Source of the DNA: Mesostigma viride
Taxonomy: Eukaryota; Streptophyta; Mesostigmatophyceae; Mesostigmatales; Mesostigmataceae
Length of the DNA stretch: 64,000 nt
Assembly: GCA_009746045.1 (NCBI GenBank)
Contig: RPFO01000015.1
Coordinates: 2,328,998-2,392,997, forward strand
Direction of reading: 5' to 3'
Both the position numbers and the translations under genes were made by a program. Positions 10,190 through 23,005 of this stretch are shown here, piece by piece. The number at the start of each line of letters is the position of its first letter. The first letter of the stretch is position 1. The notes beneath the pieces were generated by a model. It was not told the origin of the DNA. It made no database searches and saw only the letters and a program-made list of their open reading frames with translations.

Positions 10190-11280
10190 GTAGGGCGTGG
10201 AGGGGACGGAGGAGTAACGAATTAGATTATCAACATGAACCAGCAAGTGCACCGAAATCCCGAGGACGAGCCTGAAACCAGCGCCCGTTGGTAAATAAAC
10301 ATCCGGCTCCAGATTCTGCACGAGAAAACATCTAAGAAAACACAGCAGCATGCACGGAAAAGAGGTGTAGTCTAAAGAGACGCTAATCGTCCCACTATCC
10401 AGCCCTAATGAACCGTCTACCCAACTATCTAACATCACACAGCACTTTAATAAGGAAACACACACAGGGGGAAAATGAAGCTAGCTACGTGATGGGTTCA
10501 TCCGCTGCGAGCAGGTCTAACTTCTAGCCAAGGCGTGTCCCGAATCGGGCAGCACTACCCAGCTAGCTTGCAGGCGACCCGCCCCTTACCTGTCAAGAGG
10601 TTGTCTTCTTCGGTACCCTGACCGCGGAAGGTCTCTGGCGTATAAGGTGACCGTTGCAAGGGAATATCGTCGCGTCCACCTAAACTATCTCCGCTACCAT
10701 TGTTACGCCCTGGCTCTCCTCTATCCCAAACGCCTGGCCTGACCTTACCTATAAACTAGTGAGGTTACCTAGTGAGGAAGAGCTATAATGTGGAAAGACC
10801 TGGGACGCGTCGATTCTGTTCTCAATGCATTCTTATACATTCTATTATAATACGCCATACACCGATTCTATTCAGGGTACTACGAAGGAAACACTAATAC
10901 ACCATGACCCTAGCTAATATGTGTTACGAATCCATAACACTGTCGCGCCGAGTGCAATTCACGAAGGACAGCCGCTGCATAAATGACCGCCGACGTGCGT
11001 GTATGCTCGGGCCGACATCGACCCTCGCCTACAGGACCAACGCATGTCCACTGGGTTCACACGGAGGATAAAAGGACCACTACTAAAGTACGCAGCGCGG
11101 CGCGACTGCACCGAACCACCATACTGTACAATTGCCACGTCACAAGGCCCGGTACCAACCGGCCAAAAGGTCCTAACTACACGTAAGCCTAGGAAAGTCA
11201 ACGGACTGTTTCGGAATGGCTGAGGCAACCGAGGACCCAATTTACGTCTGTAACAACAACAAAAGTTACGCGACGTAACA
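10190..11280 (-). mobile_element. LTR plus leader relic of the chromovirus family
   Basis: On the minus strand this reads LTR (11280-10701) followed by leader (10700 to about 10190), homologous throughout to 19446-20530 of the gypsy element. The LTR starts TGTTACGTCGCGTAAC and ends CGTAACA. No gag or pol follows, so it is a 5' fragment. It carries many substitutions relative to 19446-20018, so it is an older insertion. It abuts the (AAC)n array. Confidence 0.8.
10701..11280 (-). repeat. Chromovirus-type LTR (inverted relic)
   Basis: About 580 bases bounded by TGTTACG/CGTAACA inverted ends, homologous to the 573-base LTR at 19446-20018. The adjacent minus-strand sequence TGGTAGCGGAG corresponds to the primer-binding site of the intact element. 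Confidence 0.8.
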
Positions 11281-11451
11281 CCAGTCCTGCGAATGCCAAG
11301 AGTTTTGCAATCAAGGTGGCCCTTAATTAACCGGGGTGTTTACCTTATACCGGGGGGCAGACGCCGGGTGTCAAAGTCCGGTCTGCCCGTCCGCCCCCCC
11401 TTAGATCCGGAAGGTCATCCGGTATGTAAGGTCATACCAGCGGCGTGGGAC

Positions 11452-12410
<959 letters not shown>

Positions 12411-13228
12411 TGTTTGGATTGGGAGAGGAAGCTAATGGGTTTTACACAATGCCTTGTGCTTGGCCTTGCTACCCACACACCTTGCAGGTGCTGAAAGAAA
12501 GAGAGGTTGAAGACAATTTACGTGGAAGAATAAATGGCTTTATTAGAATATAATAGTTGGAGAAGAGCTTGAATGGAGGTTGAATGGAGGTCGAATGGAG
12601 GTACCTGCCCTTAGGGGGCAGTTTCCTTTTATACCTTTTAGGCTAGGAAGGATGACATCAGCAATGACATCATCACAGAAGCTTGTAGAAACATCCTAGC
12701 ATATTCCTAGCATATTCCCAGCATATTCTCAGTATATTCCAGGAATATTCCTGGCATATTCTTAGAACATTCCTAGAACATTCTAGACATGATCCAATGA
12801 GCTGGCATAATAGCTAGATGCCAAGTGTCTACGTAATAATGTGCCACATAACATGATTAATAAAGTGACACATCTCTTCTCCTTGGAGTGACAAGTGTCA
12901 TGCAATGAGTCTACCCACTTGTCATCATGTAAGTCATAACATGTGTCATCATGAGCTTCCAACACTTGTCAGCTCATGGACCAAACACTTGTCCAATAGG
13001 CCATAGCACCACTTGTCAATCAAATACGTGATGCTACTAGGCTGACTCAGGTTACAAGTCATCCATGTCCAAGTATAGGACTATGGCACATGAATATTGA
13101 TCAGCTCATTGAGCCCAATTCATCTAGCTTATCAAGCTATCAAATTCCCAGTCCATATGGAATAAATCCAACAAGAAATAAATCAGGCTGGGATACATTG
13201 TGGCCAGGTGGATATAATATCCCTAACA
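12411..13228 (-). repeat. 3' LTR of gag-protease copia element
   Basis: An 818-base LTR, nearly identical to 16119-16937, with an internal cluster of CATATTC/AGCATATTCC-like short repeats (12700-12780). Confidence 0.95.
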
Positions 13229-13240
13229 CCCCCCTTAGCC
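13229..13240 (-). promoter_or_regulatory. Polypurine tract
   Basis: The minus strand reads GGCTAAGGGGGG immediately before the TGTTAGGG start of the 3' LTR. This is the normal place for plus-strand priming. Confidence 0.75.
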
Positions 13241-14307
13241 ACATGGGCACAATGCAAAAGATGACTGGGTAGGTGGAATCTCAACACCCCCCTTAACCAC
13301 ATGCTCGTAGCATGCCGTCCAGTTGCTAGCATGGTGCAACTGAAAATGAAGATGCCGTCCTCGTGAAACGCTTGAAGCTCCAACATGCGGTCATGAGCCG
13401 CACTACCGCCACTGATCCCCCCCGGCAACGCGAATGAGTGTCCTACCATAGCAGCAACGCACTAGCTGCCCATCCTGGATGGCTGATACCCAACCCTTAG
13501 TTGGAAAAAGTGCTCTAGATGCTACATTCCCCCCTCACTCAAAGCGGCTGCCCATGGACACAATAGGGGCACACAGTCCCACACATATAATACGGCAACA
13601 CATGCCAACAAAGAAGGTCCCTATGAGCTAACCCAAACGGTATAGAGGTAGGGTAACGGCAACAACACGTGCTGTACACACACGGAGCAACATAACATAC
13701 GCCATCTCACAAAAAATGACACCAACATCACGTTTTACGCCAAATAAACGGGGTGAGCAAACAAACATATTGGCAACAAATGCCACACAAACAAGGTGCA
13801 ATACAACCTTCAACACAAAACACAGTGGCCATAACAGATAAACGCGCTTCATAGCAAAGAAAACAGGACGTTCAAAACATTACCGCCACAAAGGCGAACA
13901 CAGGTAACGATTACTTCGTCACGATTCACAAATCAATGCCCGAGAGTAAACATTACGTCCGACATTACAGGCTATGCCGAAATGCACAGCCGAATTCGAC
14001 ACAAAGGACGTAAACACTTGCATAAAAGCAATGCTCTCAGCACAAAACAAAATAACACACGCGTCACAGGCACTTTACTTACGAAAACAAGTCGTAGACG
14101 ACGATACAACGGCGCTTCACTACGCCGCAGACCAGTGCCACAAATAGCGTGCAAAAACTCTGGATATACACTCCAGGTACGTAGAAAACGTCTCGTGGGA
14201 ACAATACCAAAATGCGTGGGCCATCGCCACTGAACGCATGGCAAAATAAACACATAATTGCTGGAAGAACACAAAGAAAGAACCAGAAAACGCACGCTTA
14301 CGGCGCC
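13241..14307. other. Copia 3' interior, non-coding
   Basis: About 1 kb between the polypurine tract and the ORF where integrase, RT and RNase H would normally lie. I see none of their motifs in any frame. The motif CCCCCTTARCCACATG occurs twice (13231 and 13290). Confidence 0.6.
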
Positions 14308-16053
14308 TCACAATTTCCAGCAAACACGACACAAAAGTCGACATACAAGTTCATTTCCCACAGACAAAACATTAGGGCAACCTTGAGGAGTGGGGTCTGT
14401 GCATCCTGGGCGACAATTTCCAAGGGTCGTTGCAGCTAGCGCATTGCAAATGCCATGGCCTGGCCGAACACCGTCAACTGACCGACGTGATGCCTTGGCA
14501 GCATTTTGCAGTCGACTTGACCGTTGGTGCTTGACCGCACTTTGGCTGACAGGTCGCTGTCCACGACGTGGTCGGCTCGCTCGAGGCCTCGCGCCAGCAC
14601 CGGACTTGGCAGTCCAGGACTTAGAAAAATTTGGCAGCTTGGTCGATTTCGCCCTCGCGTCACGAATTTGTTCCCCCTCAGTTAGGCTGGCAGCGTTCGA
14701 GCGCCGCGCCTTTGGTCTGGTCGCCGGACTTTGGTTACTAGCACCAGTATCACCTGGTATGCTGGCGGCGACAACGCGCTCCGCCTGCACTGGGCTGTTC
14801 TGGACCGCAGTTTCTGGAAGTACTTCAGCGTCTGACACGGACTTCTCCATTGCGCTGGAAACTTCTCGAATTGGCGTGAACTTCCACTGGGCCGGCGCAG
14901 AGTATATAAAGCCACGCAGTGTGCGAGTAATGCCCAGTAGGCCGCCCCCGATCCCGCATACACGGGCAAGCATGGCCAGTATGACCGTTAGGCCCACGGC
15001 CAGCCACTCCGCCGCGTGTCCCGAGGCACGTGAGATGCTGCGCTCGCTGCTCGCCATTTTCTGCCCTTGACAGGCAGCGTCGTTCTTGAAGCTCGTCGCC
15101 GACGATTTCAGCTCTGGGATGGCGTCCATCGCTGCGTCCGCACCGTGCGCGGGCAAAAAGTAGGTGTTGTTCCTCGTCCCGATGCTGCAGTGCCTGCTGT
15201 CCAGCACAGCAACCCGCTGGGCGAGGTCGACCTTGTGGCCATCCTTGACGAGCTGGCCGACTGATAGAAGTCGGGTGCTCAGCCTGGGAACGAGCAGCGC
15301 GTTTTGGAGGTGCACGTCCGCGTCCTGACCCGGCAGCTTCAGTTTGACAGTCCCGATGGCTGTCGCCTTCAGTTGGCCGCCTGAGCCGGCGATTTCCCTG
15401 TTGTGAGGGTGCAGGCACACGAAATCCGACGGGCATGGCGTCATGTGACAGCTCGCTGCGGAATCCAGCACCCAGCTGGTCGGTGCTTTCTTTTCATACT
15501 GCGTGAGTGCAGCAGCATCCGACGGCGATGGCGACTCGGCGATGGTGGCGAAGACGAAGCCGGACCGCTCCGCAGCCTCCTCGGTGATACGCGCCTCGCT
15601 GGCACCTGGTGAGTGCTCCTTTCTCGCTTGGTTCCGTCGCGTTGCCTTGTTCTTGCGTTCTTGCTTCAGCTCCGGATGCTTCTCCCAGCACTGGGTGTCC
15701 ACGTGCCCGGCCTTCTTGCAGTAATTGCACCGCCTCTTTCCTCCACTTTTCTTCGTAGTAGTGTGGAAAACCTGGCCGTTAGGGGAGCCCTCCTTCTTTG
15801 CTTGAGCAGAACGCCTTCCGTGCAGTAGCTCCTCCGCCTCCAGCAGCGCAGTCTTGACCTCCTTTAGCGAATCCTCCTCTCCAGTTAGGACCTTGACCAG
15901 GTCACAATAGGCCGATGCTAAGGCCTTCAACACAGCCTTGATTTCTTCCCATTTCCTCAGAGACCGCCCATCAAACGTTGTGATGGACTTGCTTGTTGCC
16001 CGGAATTGCTTGTAGCACGCTTCCTTGGTAGCCATGGTGTCTTCAGTCGCCAA
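14308..16053 (-). CDS. Gag-protease polyprotein with hydrophobic C-terminal insert
   Basis: 581 residues. Residues 1-90 resemble the C-terminal end of a copia gag (UBN2-type helical segment). A CCHC zinc knuckle CNYCKKAGHVDTQC lies at about 108-121. A copia retropepsin starts at about 192 with WVLDSAASCHMT, using catalytic DSA, and continues through LLSVGQLV. After the protease, where integrase should begin, there is a hydrophobic stretch at about 348-385 (AEWLAVGLTVILAMLARV...) that could span a membrane, then a basic Ser/Arg-rich tail. The gag is short, so the element probably lost part of gag and all of IN-RT-RH. The only polymerase genes that could serve it are elsewhere. Start at the first ATG, 65 bases inside the LTR. 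Confidence 0.85.
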   Translation of the reverse strand: MATEDTMATKEACYKQFRATSKSITTFDGRSLRKWEEIKAVLKALASAYCDLVKVLTGEEDSLKEVKTALLEAEELLHGRRSAQAKKEGSPNGQVFHTTTKKSGGKRRCNYCKKAGHVDTQCWEKHPELKQERKNKATRRNQARKEHSPGASEARITEEAAERSGFVFATIAESPSPSDAAALTQYEKKAPTSWVLDSAASCHMTPCPSDFVCLHPHNREIAGSGGQLKATAIGTVKLKLPGQDADVHLQNALLVPRLSTRLLSVGQLVKDGHKVDLAQRVAVLDSRHCSIGTRNNTYFLPAHGADAAMDAIPELKSSATSFKNDAACQGQKMASSERSISRASGHAAEWLAVGLTVILAMLARVCGIGGGLLGITRTLRGFIYSAPAQWKFTPIREVSSAMEKSVSDAEVLPETAVQNSPVQAERVVAASIPGDTGASNQSPATRPKARRSNAASLTEGEQIRDARAKSTKLPNFSKSWTAKSGAGARPRASRPRRGQRPVSQSAVKHQRSSRLQNAAKASRRSVDGVRPGHGICNALAATTLGNCRPGCTDPTPQGCPNVLSVGNELVCRLLCRVCWKL

Positions 16054-16102
16054 TGGAACTGGATGTCTCTGGGTTCACAGTGGTCTTCTTGTTCCTCAGT
16101 AA

Positions 16103-16118
16103 CAAACCTCCGATACCA
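16103..16118 (-). promoter_or_regulatory. Primer-binding site
   Basis: Immediately inside the 5' LTR the minus strand reads TGGTATCGGAGGTTTG, complementary to the 3' end of an initiator tRNA-Met, the usual copia primer. Confidence 0.8.
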
Positions 16119-18055
<1,937 letters not shown>

Positions 18056-19121
18056 TGCACAGGTCGGACAAATATAAATCAAATAGTAGTATAATTTAGG
18101 TGTTGTTCTTAGTCAGTTACATCGTTTTCCCCGTCTTTGTTCTTATCATGTCGATTTCATCACGACTCTTGTTGAACTCTTGCATCGTTTGTTGGTCAAA
18201 GACTATGACCGAGACATTATGCTCCGTCAAGTCCGGTGTTTTTTGCAACGTCAACCACATCTGTTCGGTGCTGCCCCTTGGCACAAGCTCTACAAACAGG
18301 TCGTGGACCGGCTGGATCGCATAGTATCTCCGCACATCTGAACCCTGTGATGCCAGATCTCCTTTGCGGCCGTTCCGAGCTTGGCACTGGATTCGTTGTC
18401 CACATCGTCGCGTCGCTGCAGCAACACGATGTTTTCTGGCATACGCAGGCTTTTGGTTCCCGCCGCACATTTGAAAAGTGTTGTCCTCCGGATTTTTGCC
18501 TTTGCACCGTGTGCAGTTCTTGGACGTTTGGAATCATGGCATGGCTAACGTGATGACTGACTAGCTAGACCTTTTCAGTGGTTTTCCATTTGCGGGGTAT
18601 TTCCTCGTAAATGGTGGGAGAGCGATCGCAGCAATGGTGCTCACCACTAGACACTCCCGGCCAGTTATTAGGCTCGAAACACACGCCCTGATCAAGCATG
18701 CTGTTTCCGGCCCTACCGTCTAGGTCATCTAGTCGCTCTACACGTAAGCCAGCCATAATTTCAATGCACAAGGATACACATTTCCATCACCATTCATCTT
18801 CATCATCCTGAACGACTCGAACACGCGGACAAGATAACGGCAGGCTCGAGCTACCATGGTCCGGATTCTCCCGATTTCTGGCCTGCGCTGGTTGTCTCCT
18901 TGATAATTTAGATACTTTTGGCTGCTTACCGGTCGCCGTCAGATTAATTGAGATATTCTGGTCAAAGCCGGTTTCACGTTCAAATTAATCTAAATATTTT
19001 GGTCAAAGCCGGTTTCACGTTCAAATTAATCTAAATATTTTGGTCAAAGCCGGTTTCACGTTCAAATTAATCTAAATATTTTTTGCCGAAAGGCCATTCG
19101 TCTCAAATCTCGGTGTCCGAC
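18056..19121. mobile_element. Possible TIR element
   Basis: GCACAGGTCGGACA at 18056 and its reverse complement near 19108 could be the ends of a ~1.07-kb element. A third inverted copy at 30849-30863 makes the pairing ambiguous. I see no target duplication. A 117-residue minus-strand frame (18117-18470) lies inside, but I recognise nothing in it. Confidence 0.35.
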
Positions 19122-19430
19122 CTGTGCTGGGCACTTACATGCAAGTTTAAGGCAAATGCATTTCCCGCTCTGACAGTTTCCTGATGGAGGCAGGATGCAG
19201 ACGCGGCCAGTTCAGACTTAAGATGTTAAAGTTAAAGGCCCTGGCGGCACGAGTATATAAATTTAATTTAAATATTCATTTAGATTGAAATTTAGATATT
19301 TTGGTCAAAGCCGGTTTCACCGTCAGATTAATCTAAATATTTTGGTCAGAGCCGGTTTCACGTTCAAATTAATCTAAATATTTTGGTCAAAGCCGGTTTC
19401 AAGTTCAGATTAATTTAGATTATTTTTTGC
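18959..19430 (+). repeat. 41-bp tandem repeats in two clusters
   Basis: A unit of about 41 bases starting GGTCAAAGCCGGTTTCACGT and ending TCTAAATATTTT is repeated about three times at 18959-19082 and again at about 19290-19430. The right flank of the gypsy element (29839 on, TCACCGTCGGATTAATTTAG) resembles the same repeat, so the chromovirus landed in this array. Confidence 0.8.
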
Positions 19431-19445
19431 CGAACGGGGTTCACC

Positions 19446-20018
19446 TGTTACGTCGCGTAACTTTTGTTGTTGTTACGGACGTAAATTAGGTCCTTTGTGC
19501 CTCAGCCATTTCGAGACAGTCCGTTGACTTTCCTAAGCTTACGTGTAGTTAGGACCTTTTTGGCCGGTTGGTACCGGGCCTTGTGACGTGGCAATCGTAC
19601 AGTAGGGTGGCTTGGTGCAGTCGCGCCGCGCTGCGTACTTTAGTAGTGGTCCTTTATCCTCCGTTTGAACCTTGTGGACATGTGTTGGTCCTGTAGGCGA
19701 GGGTCGGTGTCGGCCCGAGCATACACGCATGTCGGCGATCATTTATGCAGCGGTTGTCCTTCGTGAATCGTACTCGGCGTGTATTATGGAATTGTAATAC
19801 ATCGTTTTGGGTCGTGAATTTACCAGTGTTTACTTCGTAGTGTCCCGGCATTATTTGGTATATGGCGTACAGTAACCGCATGTATCGGAATGCATTGAGA
19901 GCAGAGTCGTCGCGTCCTAGGTCTTATAGCCAATACAGCTCCTCAGCGCTAGGTACCCTCACTAGTTTAGGTAAGGTTAGGCGCGGGGTTTGGGATCGAG
20001 TAGAGCCTGGGCGTAACA
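19446..20018 (+). repeat. Chromovirus 5' LTR
   Basis: 573 bases, TGTTACG...CGTAACA. Its last 247 bases (19772-20018) recur at 29592-29838. Confidence 0.93.
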
Positions 20019-20019
20019 A

Positions 20020-20037
20020 TGGTAGCGGAGGTTTAGG
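20020..20037 (+). promoter_or_regulatory. Primer-binding site
   Basis: TGGTAGCGGAGGTTTAGG starts two bases after the LTR end. It has the TGG start and resembles a tRNA-Met complement with a few differences. The exact tRNA cannot be named from the window. Confidence 0.65.
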
Positions 20038-20545
20038 TAGACGCGACGAAGCTCCCTTGCAGCACTATACGCCAGAGGCCTTCCGCGGCCAGGGCACAGA
20101 AGAAGACATCCTCTTGACAGGTAAGGGGCGGGTCGCCTGCAAGCTAGGGGGGTAGTGCTGCCCGATCCGGGACACGCCCTGCTTAGAAGTTAGACCTGCT
20201 CAAAGCGGATAACTCCTCACGTAGATAGTTTCTTTTCCTCTTCCTTCTGTGTGTGCATTTCCTTGCTGGGTGCTGTTTGACGTTAGATAGTGGGTTGGCC
20301 GGTTCCGTTGTGCCGGTTAGCGAGACGATTAGCGTCTCGGAAGACTCCACCTCTTTTCCGTGCTTGCTGCTGCGTTTCTTTAGATGATTTCTCGTGCAGA
20401 GCCTTGAGCCGCCTGCTCACATACAAACCGGTGCTGGCTTCCTCGTCTACTTTCTGGATTCTGCCTTCAGATCCGGCAACGACAGCCGAGCCTACACCTA
20501 CTGTAAAGTCTAGTCCCTCAGAGTCACCTAAACAAGGTACGTACC

Positions 20546-20977
20546 ATGCAGGGTGCTGGGCGCCAGCGTTTTTCTAACCGTCCTCGTTCCAGTTCCTCTA
20601 GTAATAATAGCCGTGCTAAATACTATGCGGTCATCACCTCTTCTTGGTCTTGTATTTTCCTTTCTTGGGCTGATGCCCGTTCCGTGATTAATAATTCCTC
20701 TGTTCCTGTTCTTAGATATAGGAAGTTTCACCTCTTTGAAGAAGCACAACAGTTTTGCCTTTGGTATAGTCAAACCGACATAGGACTCCATTCTCGCCCT
20801 ACACGTCCTCCTCCTGAAATTCCCACTGCAGATATTTCTCCTCCTCATATCCCTGACAGCTTCCTTACTCCTTTACCTTCTCCTACCCGTGAACGTGGGT
20901 CTTCTTCCTCCTCTATTGAAACCCCTCTTACCGTGGAATTTGGTTCCTTGTCAATCACCGTGACCAAGAAGGAGTGA
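20546..20977 (+). CDS. Leader ORF with RNase H1 hybrid-binding-like (Cauli_VI-type) domain
   Basis: 143 residues, starting ATG at 20546, 240 bases before gag. A basic Arg/Ser-rich N-terminus (1-24) is followed at about 25-72 by a segment with the hallmarks of the caulimovirus viroplasmin/RNase H1 N-terminal fold: KYYAV, a central IF.SWADAR..V, then R.RKFH.FEEAQQFC. In RNase H1 this domain binds RNA-DNA hybrids. The tail is Pro/Ser-rich. A glycine usual after YAV is replaced by serine. The position before gag in the genomic RNA suggests a separately translated accessory protein, perhaps aiding reverse transcription; that role is inference. Confidence 0.72.
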   Translation: MQGAGRQRFSNRPRSSSSSNNSRAKYYAVITSSWSCIFLSWADARSVINNSSVPVLRYRKFHLFEEAQQFCLWYSQTDIGLHSRPTRPPPEIPTADISPPHIPDSFLTPLPSPTRERGSSSSSIETPLTVEFGSLSITVTKKE

Positions 20978-21219
20978 GCTAGATTGTTCTTTCCTTTTTC
21001 CTTGCTAAAGTGGATGCCACTTCCCTTTGTTTTTTTGGTCATGCCCCATTTGACCTGAATTTATTTTCTTTTTGACCTGATTTTCTTTTATCCTTGATCT
21101 GATTTTATTTTAGTTGTGGTCAGATTTTTGTTCGGTCCTTGACCAGATTTTTGTCTTATCCTTGTTCAGCTTGTTAACTTTTCCTCGTCCAGTGTATTTC
21201 TTTCCTTTGCACCTCAAAC

Positions 21220-22938
21220 ATGTCCTCTCAACCGTCTCTTGGTGGGGGTATGTCTCCCATTAACCAACGTTCCTCAGGTGTTACTCCTGGTGTTAATCCT
21301 GGTACTCCTCAGTTGGCTATGGGTAATAGACGTGATTCCTTGGACACTGTCCATCACTTGACTCCTCCGTCTCAGAGTGTACGTTCTGACAGTACTCCCT
21401 CTACTCCGTCCTTTCACCGTTCACCTATTATTCCTCCTCCTACGTTTGAGGCGCGTACTAGGGCTACTGCCCCATCCTCTGCTATTCCTCCTGGTAATGC
21501 TGGGCATCCCTCTGTGTCTGTACCCTCTCAGGCTCCTCAGGTGTCAGCCCCTCGTGGTGTACGTAGTCTCGCTCCTGTGGGCCCTACTGGGTATCCTACT
21601 GCCATTCCTACACATCCTCCTGCTTCCTGGGCATACCCTGATACGGCCTATGAAGCAGCCCAATTCCCGTCGCGTGTAGCAGAATTAGAGATTAATCAGG
21701 ATTTTAGCACCATGCCTCTCCATGATAAAAACTATGATCATTTTTCCTATTCCACAATGAGAGAAGCCTATACTGTTCCTCACACCTCGGGTCACCGACC
21801 TGACTCTGTGGCGCCCTCACGTCCTCTTCCTAAGACCTATCCTGCTCCTCATAATTGGTTACTGCCTGAGTATGTGCCTGTGGAAAAGAGTGGGCCGATG
21901 GATAAAACTGATCCTTCTCGTGCATCTAAGCCCCCTCCCCTTCCCACCTTTACTAGTGTGCCTAAGTTAGATACCAGTTCCACTCCTCAGCAGTTTTTCA
22001 CCTTTCTTATGCTCCTCACTCAGCAGACGGCCTCTTGGGAACAGTATTATAGGTGGAAACTCCCTGATGTTGTTCTTGTCCCTCATTACCTTACCACGTG
22101 TGTGGCCCCTGCCCTTGTCACCCTTATTCAATGTGAGTCCCTCGCGTCACATGCATACCCTAACTCAGTAGCAGAATTGTTTAGGAGATTGGAAAATCAT
22201 GTAGTGCCTCCAGACGCTGATTGGCAAGAACGCCTTAGCTTTGGATCCCTTGAGCAAGGCAATAAAACTTATAGGGAATATCAACGCGAATTTGATGCCC
22301 AGATGGTACGCATTCGAGACCTCTCGGGTGCGGAAGTCCGTGCTCGCTTCTTGCAAGGTCTTAATAAAAACCTCTTGCGTGAAGTTAAGAAACAGTTTTC
22401 TGCTTATCGTTTTCGCGACCTTCCTCTGGCTGCGGTTCGTACCCATCTCCTCCGTGTTGCTGATTTTATGTATGCTCCTGCTCCTGTCCGTACTAGGGTC
22501 CATAACCTTGTCCTCACCCCTGAAGAAGAAGAGGCATATGTAGAAGAATTAGATATTTGTGTTACAGATGTATCTGCATTGGATGTGTCTCACATCACGT
22601 GTTATCACTGTCATGAGGTGGGCCATCTTAAGAGGGAGTGCCCCAAGTTTCTTTCTGGAGCCCCCCCTCATCCCAATGCCCGCCCTCCGCGTACTCCTCA
22701 GCGGGCCTCTCCCCTTCGCCCACCCTCTGGTCGTTCCTCTTCTGCTCCTCAACCCTCTCGGTTAAATGCTGTACAGACAGGCTCCTTAGTGAATCCCCAT
22801 TCTGATCAGGATGCCGTCCCCTCTCAATACCCGCGTGATTCTCCAGCAATGGCCTTCTCACCCGGGTTTCCTCCAGGGTTCGTTCCCTTGGATGATGTAG
22901 GGGGGAGGGAAAACAGTAGACCTGTCAGCAGGGGGTAG
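21220..22938 (+). CDS. Gag of chromovirus
   Basis: 572 residues. A Pro/Ser/Thr-rich N-terminal third precedes the retrotransposon gag core at about 255-410 (FFTFLMLL..., W.ERLSFGSLEQGNKTYREYQREF, ARFLQGLNKNLLREVKK). A single CCHC knuckle CYHCHEVGHLKREC lies at about 460-473, and a Pro/Ser-rich tail follows. It forms the capsid-like particle and binds RNA. The stop at 22938 lies 67 bases before the first pol ATG, and pol is in the +1 frame and open from 22901. The two frames overlap by about 38 bases, which allows either frameshifting or re-initiation. Confidence 0.93.
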   Translation: MSSQPSLGGGMSPINQRSSGVTPGVNPGTPQLAMGNRRDSLDTVHHLTPPSQSVRSDSTPSTPSFHRSPIIPPPTFEARTRATAPSSAIPPGNAGHPSVSVPSQAPQVSAPRGVRSLAPVGPTGYPTAIPTHPPASWAYPDTAYEAAQFPSRVAELEINQDFSTMPLHDKNYDHFSYSTMREAYTVPHTSGHRPDSVAPSRPLPKTYPAPHNWLLPEYVPVEKSGPMDKTDPSRASKPPPLPTFTSVPKLDTSSTPQQFFTFLMLLTQQTASWEQYYRWKLPDVVLVPHYLTTCVAPALVTLIQCESLASHAYPNSVAELFRRLENHVVPPDADWQERLSFGSLEQGNKTYREYQREFDAQMVRIRDLSGAEVRARFLQGLNKNLLREVKKQFSAYRFRDLPLAAVRTHLLRVADFMYAPAPVRTRVHNLVLTPEEEEAYVEELDICVTDVSALDVSHITCYHCHEVGHLKRECPKFLSGAPPHPNARPPRTPQRASPLRPPSGRSSSAPQPSRLNAVQTGSLVNPHSDQDAVPSQYPRDSPAMAFSPGFPPGFVPLDDVGGRENSRPVSRG

Positions 22939-23005
22939 CCTGGTCAGGTCCTCAGCTAGTACCCCAAGCCCTGAAAAATTTTGTTTACCTGTTTTTGTCA
23001 CTACT

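Noticed and set aside
14390-15070. 226-residue plus-strand ORF.
   Set aside because: Antisense to the gag-protease ORF of the copia element; no motifs.
18117-18470. 117-residue minus-strand ORF inside the possible TIR element.
   Set aside because: No recognisable motif, no homologue in the window and no start or splice context; kept only as a note.
18959-19430. Regularly spaced short repeats resembling a CRISPR array.
   Set aside because: Units are directly tandem without unique spacers, and the window is eukaryotic.
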